This document shows, one piece after another, positions 1 through 9,970 of a stretch of DNA of 64,000 bases. Position numbers and translations under genes: made by a program. Source of the DNA: Austropuccinia psidii (Eukaryota > Basidiomycota > Pucciniomycetes > Pucciniales > Sphaerophragmiaceae). The notes below the pieces were generated by a model. The model ran no database searches. It worked only from the letters and a program-made list of their open reading frames with translations, and was not told the DNA's origin. Location of the stretch: positions 23,697,866-23,761,865 of the forward strand of contig JALGQZ010000008.1 of NCBI GenBank assembly GCA_023105745.1, read 5' to 3'. Each line of letters begins with the position of its first letter. Positions within the stretch are counted from its first letter, which is position 1.

Positions 1-769
1 TGGTGATAAACAGAAGGAACAACCTTGATTATGGTTTCTATTTCTTCTGGCTCTCCCCCTTCATCCCACAATTCCTCCAGGGAGTCATGATAAGATGAAG
101 GAGGAAGGTCCATATTCCCAAAGAAGAGATGAAGTGAAGATACAGAAATATCTTCTCCAACATCTTGAATCTATTTGAAGACTTCATTTCTGAGGATAGT
201 AATGACTGATAGCAATTAAGGGAAGTAATATGGACAGAAGATGGAAATGATGGTGTTCTGAAATCACCAACCAGAGATGCACATAATTTGGAAGAAGAAA
301 AGTCATTACTGAAAGATTTTGAAGGATCATAATAGTCCTTATGATCAGCATGAAAGGTGATAAGCCCTTGCCTCCAATCAATGGATGGATTAAAATGATT
401 GAGAAAGTCAAAGCCCAATATGAGGTCTTCTCCCTTTGTAGTATCAATGACTAAGAAATCCCATTCAAAGCTTGGGAAAGAAGGGAGATCAACCATATAT
501 TTAGTATTGTGAGTCACAAATAAAGAAGGAGACTCAGAGGAGTCAAGAATGATAAGAGGAAGCTTCTCTGGGAGTTCTGAAATGGTCAAAAAATACTTGT
601 GAACAACCTGATTTGCAATAAATGAGCTGGTAGAACCAGAATCAATGAGAATACTGTAAAACATATCAGAGAGAGAAGAAGAAACAAGGAATTTAAGAGA
701 ATTTTTGACACCAGTATTCAGAATGCACAATTGTGCTCTGGATGGAAAACAGTGAAGACCATTGAACAC
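1..769 (-). pseudogene. Family C retropepsin (protease) and start of RT linker
   Basis: The frame from 769 to 38 encodes a retroviral-type aspartic protease. The catalytic D-S-G-S-T motif (LIDSGSTSSF) is near residue 43 and the family motif DLILGFDFLNHF is near residue 115, followed by the usual IDW-x-x-G-LITF strand. The frame stops at 38-40, just after SQKK. A neighbouring frame continues the expected linker (EIETIIKVVPSVYH) to the window edge, so a one-base frameshift probably ended the original Gag-Pol frame. It follows a CCHC-bearing gag at 820-2099, as expected for a Ty3/gypsy polyprotein. The remaining RT, RNase H and integrase would lie left of the window. Confidence 0.75.
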
Positions 770-819
770 AACGTGATCTTCACTCAGGCTTTTACCTGGC
801 TGGGAAATTTGCCTGACAG

Positions 820-2099
820 TTAGGTAAGCTTGTTTTGAGGCCTTTTGAAACAGGACTCAAGACTATGCTTCCCACCACAATAGGTACATAAACCCTCCTT
901 GATTCTTCTTTCTTTTTCAGAATTCATCAGCTTGGAATCTTTATTCAATAAAGAAGAATGGGGCTTGTCCCTCTTCTGAAAATTCTTCTTCTTTTGACTT
1001 GAGCTTGAAGAACTTTGAGGATGAGAAGAATTTGACTTTGAGGCTTTTGGCTTCTTCTCTTGATTATGACTCTTTTCATTATGCCTCTCATGGTACCTGG
1101 TATCAAGCTTCAGGGTAATGAGCATTAAGTCTTGAAGAGAGTCAGTTCTTGAAGGATGGGATGCCAATTGATCCAAAATCTTGTATGGCCATCCCTTCCT
1201 TAAAGAGGAATAAGAGCCCTTTTCCCCAATCTCCAATTCTTGAAATCAAACTTCTGAAATCAGCTATGTATAAAGAAGCATGGACACCTTCTTTCATTAT
1301 TAGAGAATCCAACTCTGCTTCAGCTTTTCTAACTTCATTTGGGTCCCCAAACAAAGTAAAGAGTTGAGATTCAAATAATTTCCAAGAATTGCAAAGGTAA
1401 TTTGAGTCTTTATTGATGACATTGGAAAGATAAGACTCAATCCATTTTGCAGCCCTGGCAATGAGAAATGAAGTGGAATAGAGAACTCTCTGCCTGTCTT
1501 GAAAGAAATTTGCAGGACCATTATGAAAAATCAGTTGAAAAGACTAAATTGAACTTCTAACTTTGAAGGGCTGAGTCCTATCAAAGCATTCTGGTGCCTT
1601 AATAGATGGAGTGCTGAAGGCTGGTGGTCTTGATGCTTCAGAGGATGAAGCTGCTTGAAGATTGGCCATAATCTGAGTCATTTGCTGCATAATGGCCAAT
1701 AAAGATGGTTCAGAACAATGAGAGAAAGGCTGATTAGACTGGGCTAGAGTTGGTCCTTCAGTACCTTGGGATGCCCCCACGGGAGCAGGAACACCTTCAA
1801 TACCATCAGACTCTTCCTCTTCCACAGAATTATCCTCCTGCTCTTCACCATCTTCCCCAGGACCTCTGAAAATGGTCCTTGAAGTTCCTGAAAATCTGCC
1901 AGCTACTCCTGAAAATGAACTTGATCTTCTTGGCCCTCTTCCTTCCTTCCTGGATGGTGCTGCTCCTTCTAAAATGGGCCCTCAGCTGAGGAACTGCTGG
2001 GGTGCCATCAAGAGGAGCTCTTGGAGTTCGAGTAAGAACAGCTTGAGTTCTGGCCTGAGATCTTCTCTGCCTTGCTGGAGGTGAGTGTTGAATGGGCAT
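820..2099 (-). pseudogene. Family C gag (broken by frameshifts)
   Basis: The likely start is the ATG at 2099 (MPIQHSPPARQ), followed by a basic, proline- and arginine-rich N-terminus. The same protein then continues in changing frames: an acidic and alanine-rich segment (1825-1544), a capsid-like segment with FGDPNEVRKAEAELDSL (1354-1142), then a lysine/serine-rich tail ending in a zinc knuckle C-x2-C-x3-H-x4-C (CTYCGGKHSLESC, about 885-850). At least three frame changes or stops separate the pieces, so no single protein is encoded. The product would be a capsid/nucleocapsid polyprotein packaging element RNA. Assignment rests on the zinc knuckle, the protease downstream and recognition of the family. 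Confidence 0.75.
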
Positions 2100-2264
2100 G
2101 ATTTCAGGATAAAAATGAAATAAAATGAACAATAATCAAGATTTGAAGATTAAAACTTGAGGCAATTTTAAATAAAGCTTGAAGTAAAAAGTCAAAATAA
2201 AAATATTGAAGAAAATCAATAAATCAAAATGAGATCTTCAGGTAAATCAATCAATTAAATATTA

Positions 2265-2440
2265 AATGAAAACTTGAAGTCAATGAATCAAATAAGTCAA
2301 AATGAAGGCTTCAGGAAAATAAATCAATCAATGTTGAATGAAATATTGAAGTCAATGAATCAAATAAGTCCAAATGAAAAACTTCAGGAAAATCAATCAA
2401 TCAATGTCAAATGAAATTTTGAAGTCAATCAATCAGTATT
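2265..2440. repeat. Imperfect tandem repeat, about 76-bp period
   Basis: A unit containing TTGAAGTCAATGAATCAAAT, then GGCTTCAGG or ACTTCAGG, then AATCAATCAATG recurs about two and a third times with substitutions. It lies in the family C leader. Confidence 0.55.
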
Positions 2441-2455
2441 TTAAATAAATATAAA

Positions 2456-2767
2456 CAAAATCTTGCAGAAAATAAATCAATCAAAATGAATTCTCAAGGC
2501 AAAATCAATTTATTTCCAAATTCTTGATGTGAAAAATCAGCAAAATAAATGAAATCTTTGGGTCAATCAGTTTTCTTGAGGTCAATATCAATTTATGTCA
2601 AACCAATCAATAACAAAATCTTTCAGAAAATCAATAAATAAAAATGAATTATTGAAGCAAGATCAACTTAAGTCCAAATTCTTGATGTGAAAAATCAGCA
2701 AAATCAATGAAATCTTCAGGTCAATGAATTTTCTTGAGGTCAATATCAATTTATTTCAAATCAATCA
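2456..2767. repeat. Imperfect direct repeat, about 150-bp period
   Basis: Two copies of a unit running from CAGAAAATAAATCAATCA or CAGAAAATCAATAAATA through TTCTTGATGTGAAAAATCAG to TTTTCTTGAGGTCAATATC. The second begins near 2622. Divergence is low enough to see by eye (GGGTCAATCAG against AGGTCAATGAA). Confidence 0.55.
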
Positions 2768-3550
2768 ATCAAATCAAAATCAAGTGAGTTCTTCTTTACA
2801 AATCAAAATTCTTGAAGAATAAATCAAATATGAATCTTGATGTGAAGAATGTGTCTGAATAATTTGATGAAAAATTTGAAAATCAAATCAAAATTAAGTC
2901 TATGCCTGAATTATGAATGAATTAAAATTTGATGATTTGAGATAAGATTTGAAAAAAGAGAAACAAAAATAAATTTAGGTCTGGTATCAATTTTCAAAAT
3001 GAAGAATGAATGAGAGAGAGTGGAGAGGTGACAACAAATCATATAGTTCATAAGCATTAGAGAGTCATAATTTCAGTGAAATGAGTGAATGAAATTATAA
3101 AGAAAGAATGAACAAAATTAAGAGAAATTATGAGTTAATTAATATAATGTCACAGGGACTCTTGGACAGAAAAATAAGAGTGGCCTGGCACTCAGAAATT
3201 AGGGAACTCATTTGGAAGACTCCAAAGAATAAAGAAAATGAAAATAAAGAATTGAATTTCTCTAAGAAGAATGTAAGTACAAAGATGAGATGCAATAAGA
3301 GAAATGAGAAGGGAAATGGCCAAAGAGCCAACCAAGTAAGTCCTTAATCACTGTTTCAACCTGCCAAAATGAACAATGGAATTAGTAAGAACATGACCAC
3401 TAAATATCCATTGACAGGTGAAGAAAGAAAATAGAATAGGTGCTAAATGACTGACTTGATAATATCAGTATTCACTTAACAAAAATGGGTAGATAAATAA
3501 AGATAAAATAAAATCAAAATATATTAATTAACTGGGTAAAATCCCCCCAG

Positions 3551-4681
3551 GGTCAAAGGAGGCTGGTATATGTGAAATGTTGAGAGCTTGAATCCTTCAG
3601 GCTTAAATCTGGTCTGTATTGAATCCTTGAAGCTGTATTGACAGATTGATGAATTGTATACCTTGCAAGAGTGGGAGATGGACTGTGTTGAATGATTTTC
3701 ACATGATGTATGATTTAATTACAGGTCTTGATGAATCCAGACTGTATTGAAATGAATGTGGTTGCCAAGTTGGATTGATGGAGCATTGACACTTGACAAC
3801 TTGTTTGGAACTGCCTCTTGAATACACCTTGGGAATGAATTGACAGTATTCCCTTGGAGGGAATACTCGAAGTGAGAATAACCAATGAATTCCTGATGGC
3901 GTCATTGGTCTTTGAGAAATTATACCTGCACTTGAGCCACAATGGGTCCTCTGGATGACATGACACTTTGGTGACTTATGGAATGTTGAATTACCCCTCT
4001 GATATTGACACCATTGAATTGATGGTGAAAAAAGGTTCAGAATGGTATATAACACCATTTATGACAATTTGAGTTGCTGAAGGGTGATAGTGGCCAAAGG
4101 TATTTGTGAGTGAAGTCAGGAGGATGAGAGTGAATATTGGGTTTTGGATGACTTAATAGGTGACAATGTGTTTCTGGATGTATTGGCCAAATACATCTTA
4201 TACAGCTTTAAAGATGTATTTGCGCAAAATTCACAAAAGTGCGCAAAAATGCGCAAAATGGGCAAAAGTTCCCAAAATGCACAAAACTGGCAATTAAGCC
4301 CAAAAGGCCTGATATGACCTGTTGGAATTATTTCCCATAATACATGGGAAAATGGCATATACAGCTGAATACAGCAAAAATGCGCAAAATGTGCAAAGTG
4401 TGCAAAAATGCACAAAAGTGTGTAAAATTGTATTTAAAGCTTAAAAGGCCAAATACAGGCTTTTGGGATGTATTTTACCTGTTGACTGGAAAATACCTGA
4501 AAAGGCCCAATGCTAGTGAAGGAGCCAGGTTGGCCCCAGGGGTGAAATGACCATACAAGGCCAGAAAAGATGAGAGGGCCAATTTGGCCAGTGATTATGG
4601 ATATGGAAAAATTTCCATAAGATTGATATGGCACTGATGTGCCATATGGAGTCCAGGAGGGTAATTGCCATGGTTTTGACA
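3551..4681 (-). repeat. Family C 5' LTR (about 1131 bp)
   Basis: On the minus strand the LTR starts TGTCAAAACC at 4681 and ends near CCTTTGACC at 3551. The near-inverted ends TGTCAAA/TTTGACC fit LTR termini with one decayed base. It abuts family A integrase on one side and a TGG-containing primer-binding candidate on the other. No second copy is present to confirm the boundaries, so they are inferred from the ends alone. Confidence 0.55.
4196..4500. repeat. GCGCAAAA-type short repeats in LTR C
   Basis: Two related blocks (about 4210-4310 and 4370-4455) carry runs of TGCGCAAAA, TGCACAAAA and GTGCAAAG words spaced about 10-11 bases apart. Each is followed by AAGCCCAAAAGGCC or AAGCTTAAAAGGCC. 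The arrangement looks like an old internal duplication of the LTR. Regularly spaced words of this kind can be regulatory-protein sites, but that is only inference. Confidence 0.5.
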
Positions 4682-5711
4682 GAGGTGCCTTCCTGGTCAC
4701 AAGGAAGACACACCAATGGATACTGCCTTGTTACTTTGGAATGACATAATATCCACCTGTGGAGTCCTTAAAAGTATCATTCGTGATATGGACCCAAAAT
4801 TCACATCAGAATTTTGGACCAACTTGTATGACATGCTTGGTACTAAAATTGCATTCTCCACAGCTTACCATCCACAAACAGATGGCCTAGCTGAAAGAAT
4901 GATCCAAACCATGGAGGAAATCCTTAGAAGGTTCTGTGCATATGGCATGGAATAAAACGACCATGAAGGATACACACATGACTGGGTTACCCTTTTACCA
5001 GCAGTCCAACTGGCTTATAATACTATCCAGAATTCTACCACAGGGAAATCACCTTCACTGGTAGAAAAAGGGTGGAACCTCCTATTTCCTGTGGATCACT
5101 TGAAGAATCTTCTAGCTATCCACCCCACAGCCAAGGACTTCCATGATATGTGTAAGAAGGCCTGTGACACAGCTTCCAAATGCATAGCTGAGGCAAAAGA
5201 ATAAAACAAACAGAGGTGGGACAAAACACACATGGAACCTGACTTCAAAGAAGGGGACCAAGTGTTAGTGTCTACACTAAACTTCAAAAATCTTGAGGGA
5301 CCAAAGAATATGAGAGACTCATTTTTAGGGCCCTTCACCATCATTAAGCTGATAGGGCAAACTGCAGTGGAAGTCAGACTCACAAAGGAATTTTCTAGGA
5401 AACACCCAGTATTCCCAGTGAGTCTAGTTAAGCCATACTTCCAAACAGAGGAGAATAAGTTCTCCTCCAGGAAGAAGAATCCCACTGCACCAGGAATAGT
5501 GGAAGTGGAGGACTCCCCTGGCCCTCTGAAAAAAATGATCAATTCCAGGAAGATTAGACTGAATGGTAAAGGCCAGAGGCAGTGCTTGGTCAGATTTAAA
5601 AACCAGACAGCAGATAAAGACAAATCGTTGGCTGAAGATGGCATACCAGATGGGAACCTTCATATGAGGAGATTCAGGGCCTCTAGGAGGACTGAACAGT
5701 CTCATCAATGA
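4682..5711 (+). pseudogene. Family A integrase C-terminal half with chromodomain-like tail
   Basis: The frame carries the second integrase aspartate in [11 protein letters not shown] (normally SDRDPKF) and the catalytic glutamate region [14 protein letters not shown]. It then has the GPY/F-type region ([14 protein letters not shown]) and a C-terminal chromodomain-like segment ending in [15 protein letters not shown]. In-frame stops occur after CAYGME (4953) and in AEAKE-stop (near 5202). A CTT/GTC change alters the usual [10 protein letters not shown] to [10 protein letters not shown]. The remnant cannot make a working integrase. In intact elements this region inserts cDNA and, through the chromodomain, is thought to bias insertion to silent chromatin. 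Confidence 0.85.
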
Positions 5712-5721
5712 TGAGCCTTTT

Positions 5722-5735
5722 TTAGAGGGAGGGTA
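5722..5735 (+). promoter_or_regulatory. Polypurine tract of A4
   Basis: The purine-rich run TTAGAGGGAGGGTA sits directly before the LTR start TGTCAGCC. It is the expected plus-strand primer for reverse transcription, and the same run precedes the A2 and A3 3' LTRs. Confidence 0.8.
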
Positions 5736-7113
5736 TGTCAGCCTGTGACTCAAAACCAGAGCACAAGCATGACAGCCAAATACTATAAATCAATGGTATA
5801 GCCAAGATACCACCAAAACATGGCTCTGAGCCAAATAAGCTCAAAAGATATCAAAGAAAAGGGGAAACTAACCTCTTTCCAAATATACAAGTCCCATCAT
5901 CATAGGACAAAGAATAACAAAGTTATTCCTGCTCAAAGTTGTTGCTGAGCATAAACCTTAATTTTCACCTCTCATCTGAAATACAGAGAAAGAGGCTGAA
6001 CTCCATCAAATGGGTATTCAAAATGAAGCTCTAGGTCAGGGCTATCCAATGGTACTAACAAAGCTGAGCTAGCACCAGAATTACTGAAGTTATGACAAAA
6101 ATAAGGTCAAATAAGGGTGAATAAAATATTCACCTCTCATCTAACTTCTACAGTTTGAGTGTGAGATACCTAAAGTGGGGTATTTTTTCAAAGGGAACAA
6201 TCAGGGCTATCTGATGGTGCCATCCATTTCCCCATATCTCATCTAGGAGAAAGGATATGGGGAAAACAAGCTCCATACAGTTTTTAAGCAGAACACATAT
6301 ATATACAAAAATTCTTGTACATGGCATAACTTTGCAATACCTGATGATAACCATATCAAATGAGGTACCATTGTGTACACCACATCCAGGGCTACACAAT
6401 GAACCATCTTTGAGTTTGATATTTCAAGAACTGACAAAGGTATGGCAGTTTCAAGCTCAAAATCCCACAGTTAGACCAATATAGTCTTACTGTGGGATAT
6501 TCCACCATAGGTATGATTATGAGGTGTCAAATAGAAAAAAAATAAGGTTTATACTTCAATACCTCATCTTTCATTCAATAATGGGGTCCCATACAGGTTA
6601 TGTACAGCATTCTCCGCATCATACATGTCAGAAGAGGGTCATGTGGTCCCCAGATGAAAATGTTCACCCCGTATTGGTGAAAGCTGCACAGATGTGGTTT
6701 CAAAAACACATCTGAGCCCAATAAAGAGAATACAGGCACTATGAAAACCACAATCCAGTACTCTGAACTAACATACTTTTCACTTCCTCTACGTGGATGG
6801 TCTAGAGGGTCATTCCACCACATCCCCCATCCTGCTCTTGAATTTCTATGTATTACAACTGTCAAAAAATAGTTATGATCTTGAAAAATAACCAGGTTAT
6901 ACTATAAACTTTAGTATTCAAGACTTTATTATTGTAACCCAACAGGTAAATCTGCACCCAGGCTTTTCAACAGCGCTTACCAGCACTAATAATCATTAGT
7001 AAAGCCCTTTTATTTTATTTAAAACCTATTTTTAATATTATTATCCATGTCACAGTCATAGTTTAGGTTGTAAATAATCTTCATTATCACCTCTTCATAG
7101 ACTCACCCTGACA
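5736..7113 (+). repeat. Family A 3' LTR of A4 (about 1378 bp)
   Basis: It starts TGTCAGCCTGTGACTC and ends ACTCACCCTGACA, giving TG...CA termini. It matches the other A LTRs in the window throughout. The ending CCTGACA places it in the same subtype as the LTR of A1 (CCTGATA, decayed) and the left part of A5, and not with the GCTGACA subtype of A2 and A3. The hairpin around CAGATGTGGTTT is partly decayed here. Confidence 0.85.
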
Positions 7114-7949
7114 CAGGTACCAACACCTAGAGAATTTTTGGAGGACATAAAATGCATGTCAGAATTTCAATACAATGTCTTCCCCAGTCAGTATGTTTCT
7201 CAGAGGTTCCAGTCCCTTAGCTAGGTGCATGAAGATGTCTTCAGTTAGGTAACTGTTGAGGAAGGAAGTTACAGCATCCATTTTCCCTATGTTGAGGTCA
7301 AGGAGAGCGGCCTTGGTCAGTAACATCCAGAGGCTGGAAAGCCTTTCTGTTGGGGCAACGGTGTCTCCAAGGTTAATGCCAAGTTCCTGAGAGAAACCCT
7401 GTTCACACAACCATGCCTTGTGTTTAATGAACTTGCCATTGGGGCCCTTCTTGGTTTTAGAGACCCAGGTTCACTCAATTGCGTTTTGGCCCAGTGGCAA
7501 AGAGCTGTATTTAAACACTCCCTTGTCAAACATGTTAAAAATCTTGGAAAAGCAAGATTTCTCCCATTCAGCTTTGTCATTGCTCATGATTGCCTGAAGA
7601 TAAGTGCTAGGGTCTGCTGCTGTTTGAGTTTGACGGGCTTGCCTGTGTCTTCTGCTGTCTTCAGGGAGGATACTGTTGGAATCTATGCAACTTGAAAACT
7701 GCTGAGGAGCTGGGACATTGGAAGGTTGCCATTACAAGGTTGGCCTTTGAAACTTGTAAATTTGGCTGTCTATTTGCGGCTGAGGCTGTTCTGGATCAAG
7801 TATCACCTTGTCAGAAGCTGGATTTCTGAGAAGATTATGGCTCCTGAGGTGGTCATCATCCTGATTGAGATGCAGGGGCTTAAGATCTGAAGGGGAATTG
7901 GGAGCGAGTGTTCTTCTTCCAGTGGAAAGGGTTGAGGTAAGGCAGTTTC
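7114..7949 (-). pseudogene. E1: Ty1/copia reverse transcriptase fragment
   Basis: On the minus strand a degenerate copia polyprotein can be followed from about 7910 to 7150. First comes a linker rich in P, Q and N. The start of the RVT_2-type RT follows (YLQAIMSNDKAEWEKS), then KYSSLPLGQNAIE, KTKKGPNGKFIKHKAWLCEQGFSQ and APTERLSSLW. The first catalytic aspartate region reads KMDAVTSFLNSYLTEDIFM. One in-frame stop (after QNAIE) and frame changes break it. The YVDD half and RNase H are missing, cut off by A4 at 7113. It is a different copia lineage from D1, and D1 appears to have inserted into it. Confidence 0.75.
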
Positions 7950-8197
7950 TGTTCAGGTATTACCTGGTAAATTCAAGCCGATGCCTTGGTTAAGACCATG
8001 TCTCTAGCTGAACTAGCCCAAGTCTTTACCTTTTGACCAAATTAGTTATTTTAAGATTACTATGTGATCCATTATTAATTTGTATTTATCCTCATCAATG
8101 TATATAAATATGTTATGACAACTGAGCAAAATAGTACTTATCCATTCTGCTCAGCTTATTCTCAATAGGATCCTTGTTCTTACTTCCTCAGTCTTCA
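7950..8197 (+). repeat. D1 5' LTR (248 bp)
   Basis: It runs from TGTTCAGGTATTACC to CAGTCTTCA and aligns end to end with the 3' LTR at 19499-19746, which has the same length. Shared words include CCTTGGTTAA, TCTCTAGCTGAACTAG and CTTATTCTCAATA. The two LTRs differ at many positions, so the insertion is old. Confidence 0.8.
8101..8110 (+). promoter_or_regulatory. TATA box candidate in D1 5' LTR
   Basis: TATATAAATA lies about 90 bases before the LTR end. The matching site in the 3' LTR is GTATATAAAT near 19650. Confidence 0.5.
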
Positions 8198-8213
8198 GGT
8201 TATGGGCCCAGCA
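8198..8213 (+). promoter_or_regulatory. Primer-binding site matching the initiator tRNA-Met anticodon arm
   Basis: GGTTATGGGCCCAGCA directly follows the LTR. Recalled animal-type initiator tRNA-Met has an anticodon arm reading GCTGGGCCCATAACC; its reverse complement matches 15 of 15 bases here. Internal (half-molecule) initiator tRNA priming is known for Drosophila copia and yeast Ty5. The gag start codon ATG (8202) lies inside this site. Confidence 0.65.
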
Positions 8214-9970
8214 TTGACAGAAGATGCAAAGGATCAATTACAGCTTATCAATCTCATCATGAACAATCCTACTGATTTGTCATTCACACTCTCCAAAATC
8301 AAAAATCTTCAAAAGCCTACCACCTCAAACTTTGTCACATGGCAAAGGGCCATTGTCTCCTCTTTAGGTATGAGGAACCTTAAAGGAATCCTTGACAATT
8401 ACTAAAGTATCAGGAAATCAGATCCCATCAAGCTTAAGCAAAGTGGAATGGTGTATTACTTCATAGTAAGTCACTTAGATGACAAAAACTATTATAAATT
8501 TGAATTGGAAGATGAAAATGATCCAGTAGTGCTATGGAAGAACATTAAAGACTACTATTACTCTTCATCTGCTGAGAATATAGCCTCCAACTTCGGAAAA
8601 CATTTCAGAATTAAATTTCAATCCTCCTCCTCATCATTATCCAAATCCATCTCCTTATTTTTCTCTACCCACACTCCTTTGCACTTTATCTCCCACCTTA
8701 TTTACCAGGGATATTAGGCCTCAGGTATTGGCATTGTATGTGTTAAGAAAGTTAACTGAAACTTTTAGACATGTCTCCATGGCAGTCTTTCACTCTATCA
8801 AAGTTTCTACTAGGAGTACCACTGTTTGGTAAGTCTTTAAGGAAGTTGAAATTGATATTGAAATTATTCAAAGGTCAAGCTCTGAGGGAGATGAAAATAT
8901 ATCCCTCAAGGTAGGAACTAAACCAAAGAAATAACTCTGTCATAAAGGGTAGCATAACCCTTTATAAAATCATTTGGAAAGTGAATGATACCAGCTTTAT
9001 CTTGAAAAGCATGAAATGTATCACAAGCATGGGAACAATCATCCCACTCCTGGAACATGAACTGCCTTAGCAGCCTGTAACTCCTCTCATTACATGTCTA
9101 ACCAACCCATCTTGGACAGTGGATTCTCCAATACTATTGCCCTGAGAAATGGGGACTTTCTCAATATTATAACATCAAAAGAAACTTTTCTTTCCACTAA
9201 TGAAAACAACATGGAATTGGTGTCGGAAGGAACACTATGCCTAAAAAGGCCAAGAAGAAATCTTCTTCTTCAAAAAGCCATAGTTGTTCCTTAAGTATCT
9301 CTCAGATCCTATCTTGACAATGGCGCCACCCTGAATGGCTATAAAGAAGGAGCCAATTTATAAAATAAAAATGGGAAGCTAACATTAATAACAAAGATTT
9401 TCAACAATGTACTCCTAATCAAAGCTTCCTCACCCAAATTGGCATGTTGATAAATTTCTGGCAATCCTCTTACCTTACATCAGAGACGTGGGCATCCAAG
9501 CTGCAAACCCTCAAGGTTATTCACATGGATCTCTGTGGTCCCATCACCCCTGTCTCTTGTGGTGGAAATAAATACATCTGTCAATTGAGTGATGGTTTTT
9601 CCCACATTAGGTTTTTCTATCTCTTAAAGACAAAGGAAAACTTTATTATACATTCTTAAAGTTCCATGCCCTTGTATAAAATCAGACCTCAAACATTATC
9701 AAGACCATTGTATCAGACAACAGGGGTGAATTTGTCAACCATTGGTTCTCTGAACTATTTTTTTCAATAGCAATTCCACACATAACAATGGCTCCTTATA
9801 CCCCCCAAAAAAATCCCGTCTCTGAACGGGGTAATTGTACTCTCTTAGAACAAATTAGAGTTTTTTTGTGTGACTACACAATACCCCTTGAATGGTGGGG
9901 TGAAACATTCTCAATAGCAGATTTTGTTCTCAATCAAAAACCTATTACCACAATTGACTACTCAACTCCT
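8202..9970 (+). pseudogene. D1 gag, protease and integrase core (broken)
   Basis: Gag starts at 8202 (MGPALTEDAKDQ) and continues in pieces to about 8940, including a UBN2/copia-like SNFVTWQRAIVSSLGMRNL and a ruined zinc knuckle (C-HKG-x-HNPL) near 8940-9030. The protease motif LDSGFSN is near 9112. The integrase core follows: first aspartate in HMDLCGPITPVS (about 9524), second in SDNRGEFVNHW (about 9714), glutamate in APYTPQKNPVSERGN (about 9790-9835). Stops at 8403, 8715, 9293 and 9657, plus frame changes, break the polyprotein. The frame ends at the A1 junction near 9970, within the stretch IDYSTPS. Confidence 0.75.

Larger units (their letters stand above)
2100..3550 (-). other. Family C untranslated leader, repeat-rich
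   Basis: This stretch between the LTR and gag holds no convincing gene. It is A/T-rich and full of imperfect direct repeats built from words such as AATCAATCAAT, TTGAAGTCAATGAATC and TTCTTGATGTG. Its LTR-proximal end (3541-3550, minus-strand CTGGGGGGAT) is a candidate primer-binding site. A long repetitive leader between LTR and gag is plausible for packaging or translation control, but no function can be read from the sequence. Confidence 0.5.
1..4681 (-). mobile_element. C1: 5' part of a Ty3/gypsy family C element
   Basis: Read on the minus strand, the order is LTR (4681 to 3551), primer-binding region, a long repeat-rich leader, gag, then protease running off the left window edge. The protease and CCHC gag are typical of Ty3/gypsy elements. 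The LTR start lies directly against an interrupted family A integrase at 4682, so this element probably inserted into A4, whose 5' part would lie outside the window. The right flank would then be the target duplication GAGGT (4682-4686); its partner cannot be seen. The family resembles a rust-fungus gypsy lineage distinct from A and B. Confidence 0.7.
4682..7113 (+). mobile_element. A4: 3' end of a Ty3/gypsy family A element
   Basis: This plus-strand remnant holds the second half of integrase, the chromodomain-like tail, a polypurine tract and a full 3' LTR. It begins abruptly at 4682 within the integrase motif [10 protein letters not shown], exactly where the LTR of C1 ends. The rest of the element is expected beyond the left window edge, on the far side of C1. 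Its right end (7113) abuts copia RT sequence. Confidence 0.85.

Noticed and set aside
2265..2767. CRISPR-like array
   Set aside because: The repeats are imperfect, A/T-rich, of two different lengths and without uniform spacers, in a eukaryotic retroelement leader.
3128..3331. Possible small membrane protein in the C leader
   Set aside because: A low-complexity A/T-rich hydrophobic frame with no start context, homologue or conservation.
5096..5644. 182-codon minus-strand frame over A4 integrase
   Set aside because: Antisense shadow of the chromodomain-bearing pol end, with no motifs of its own.
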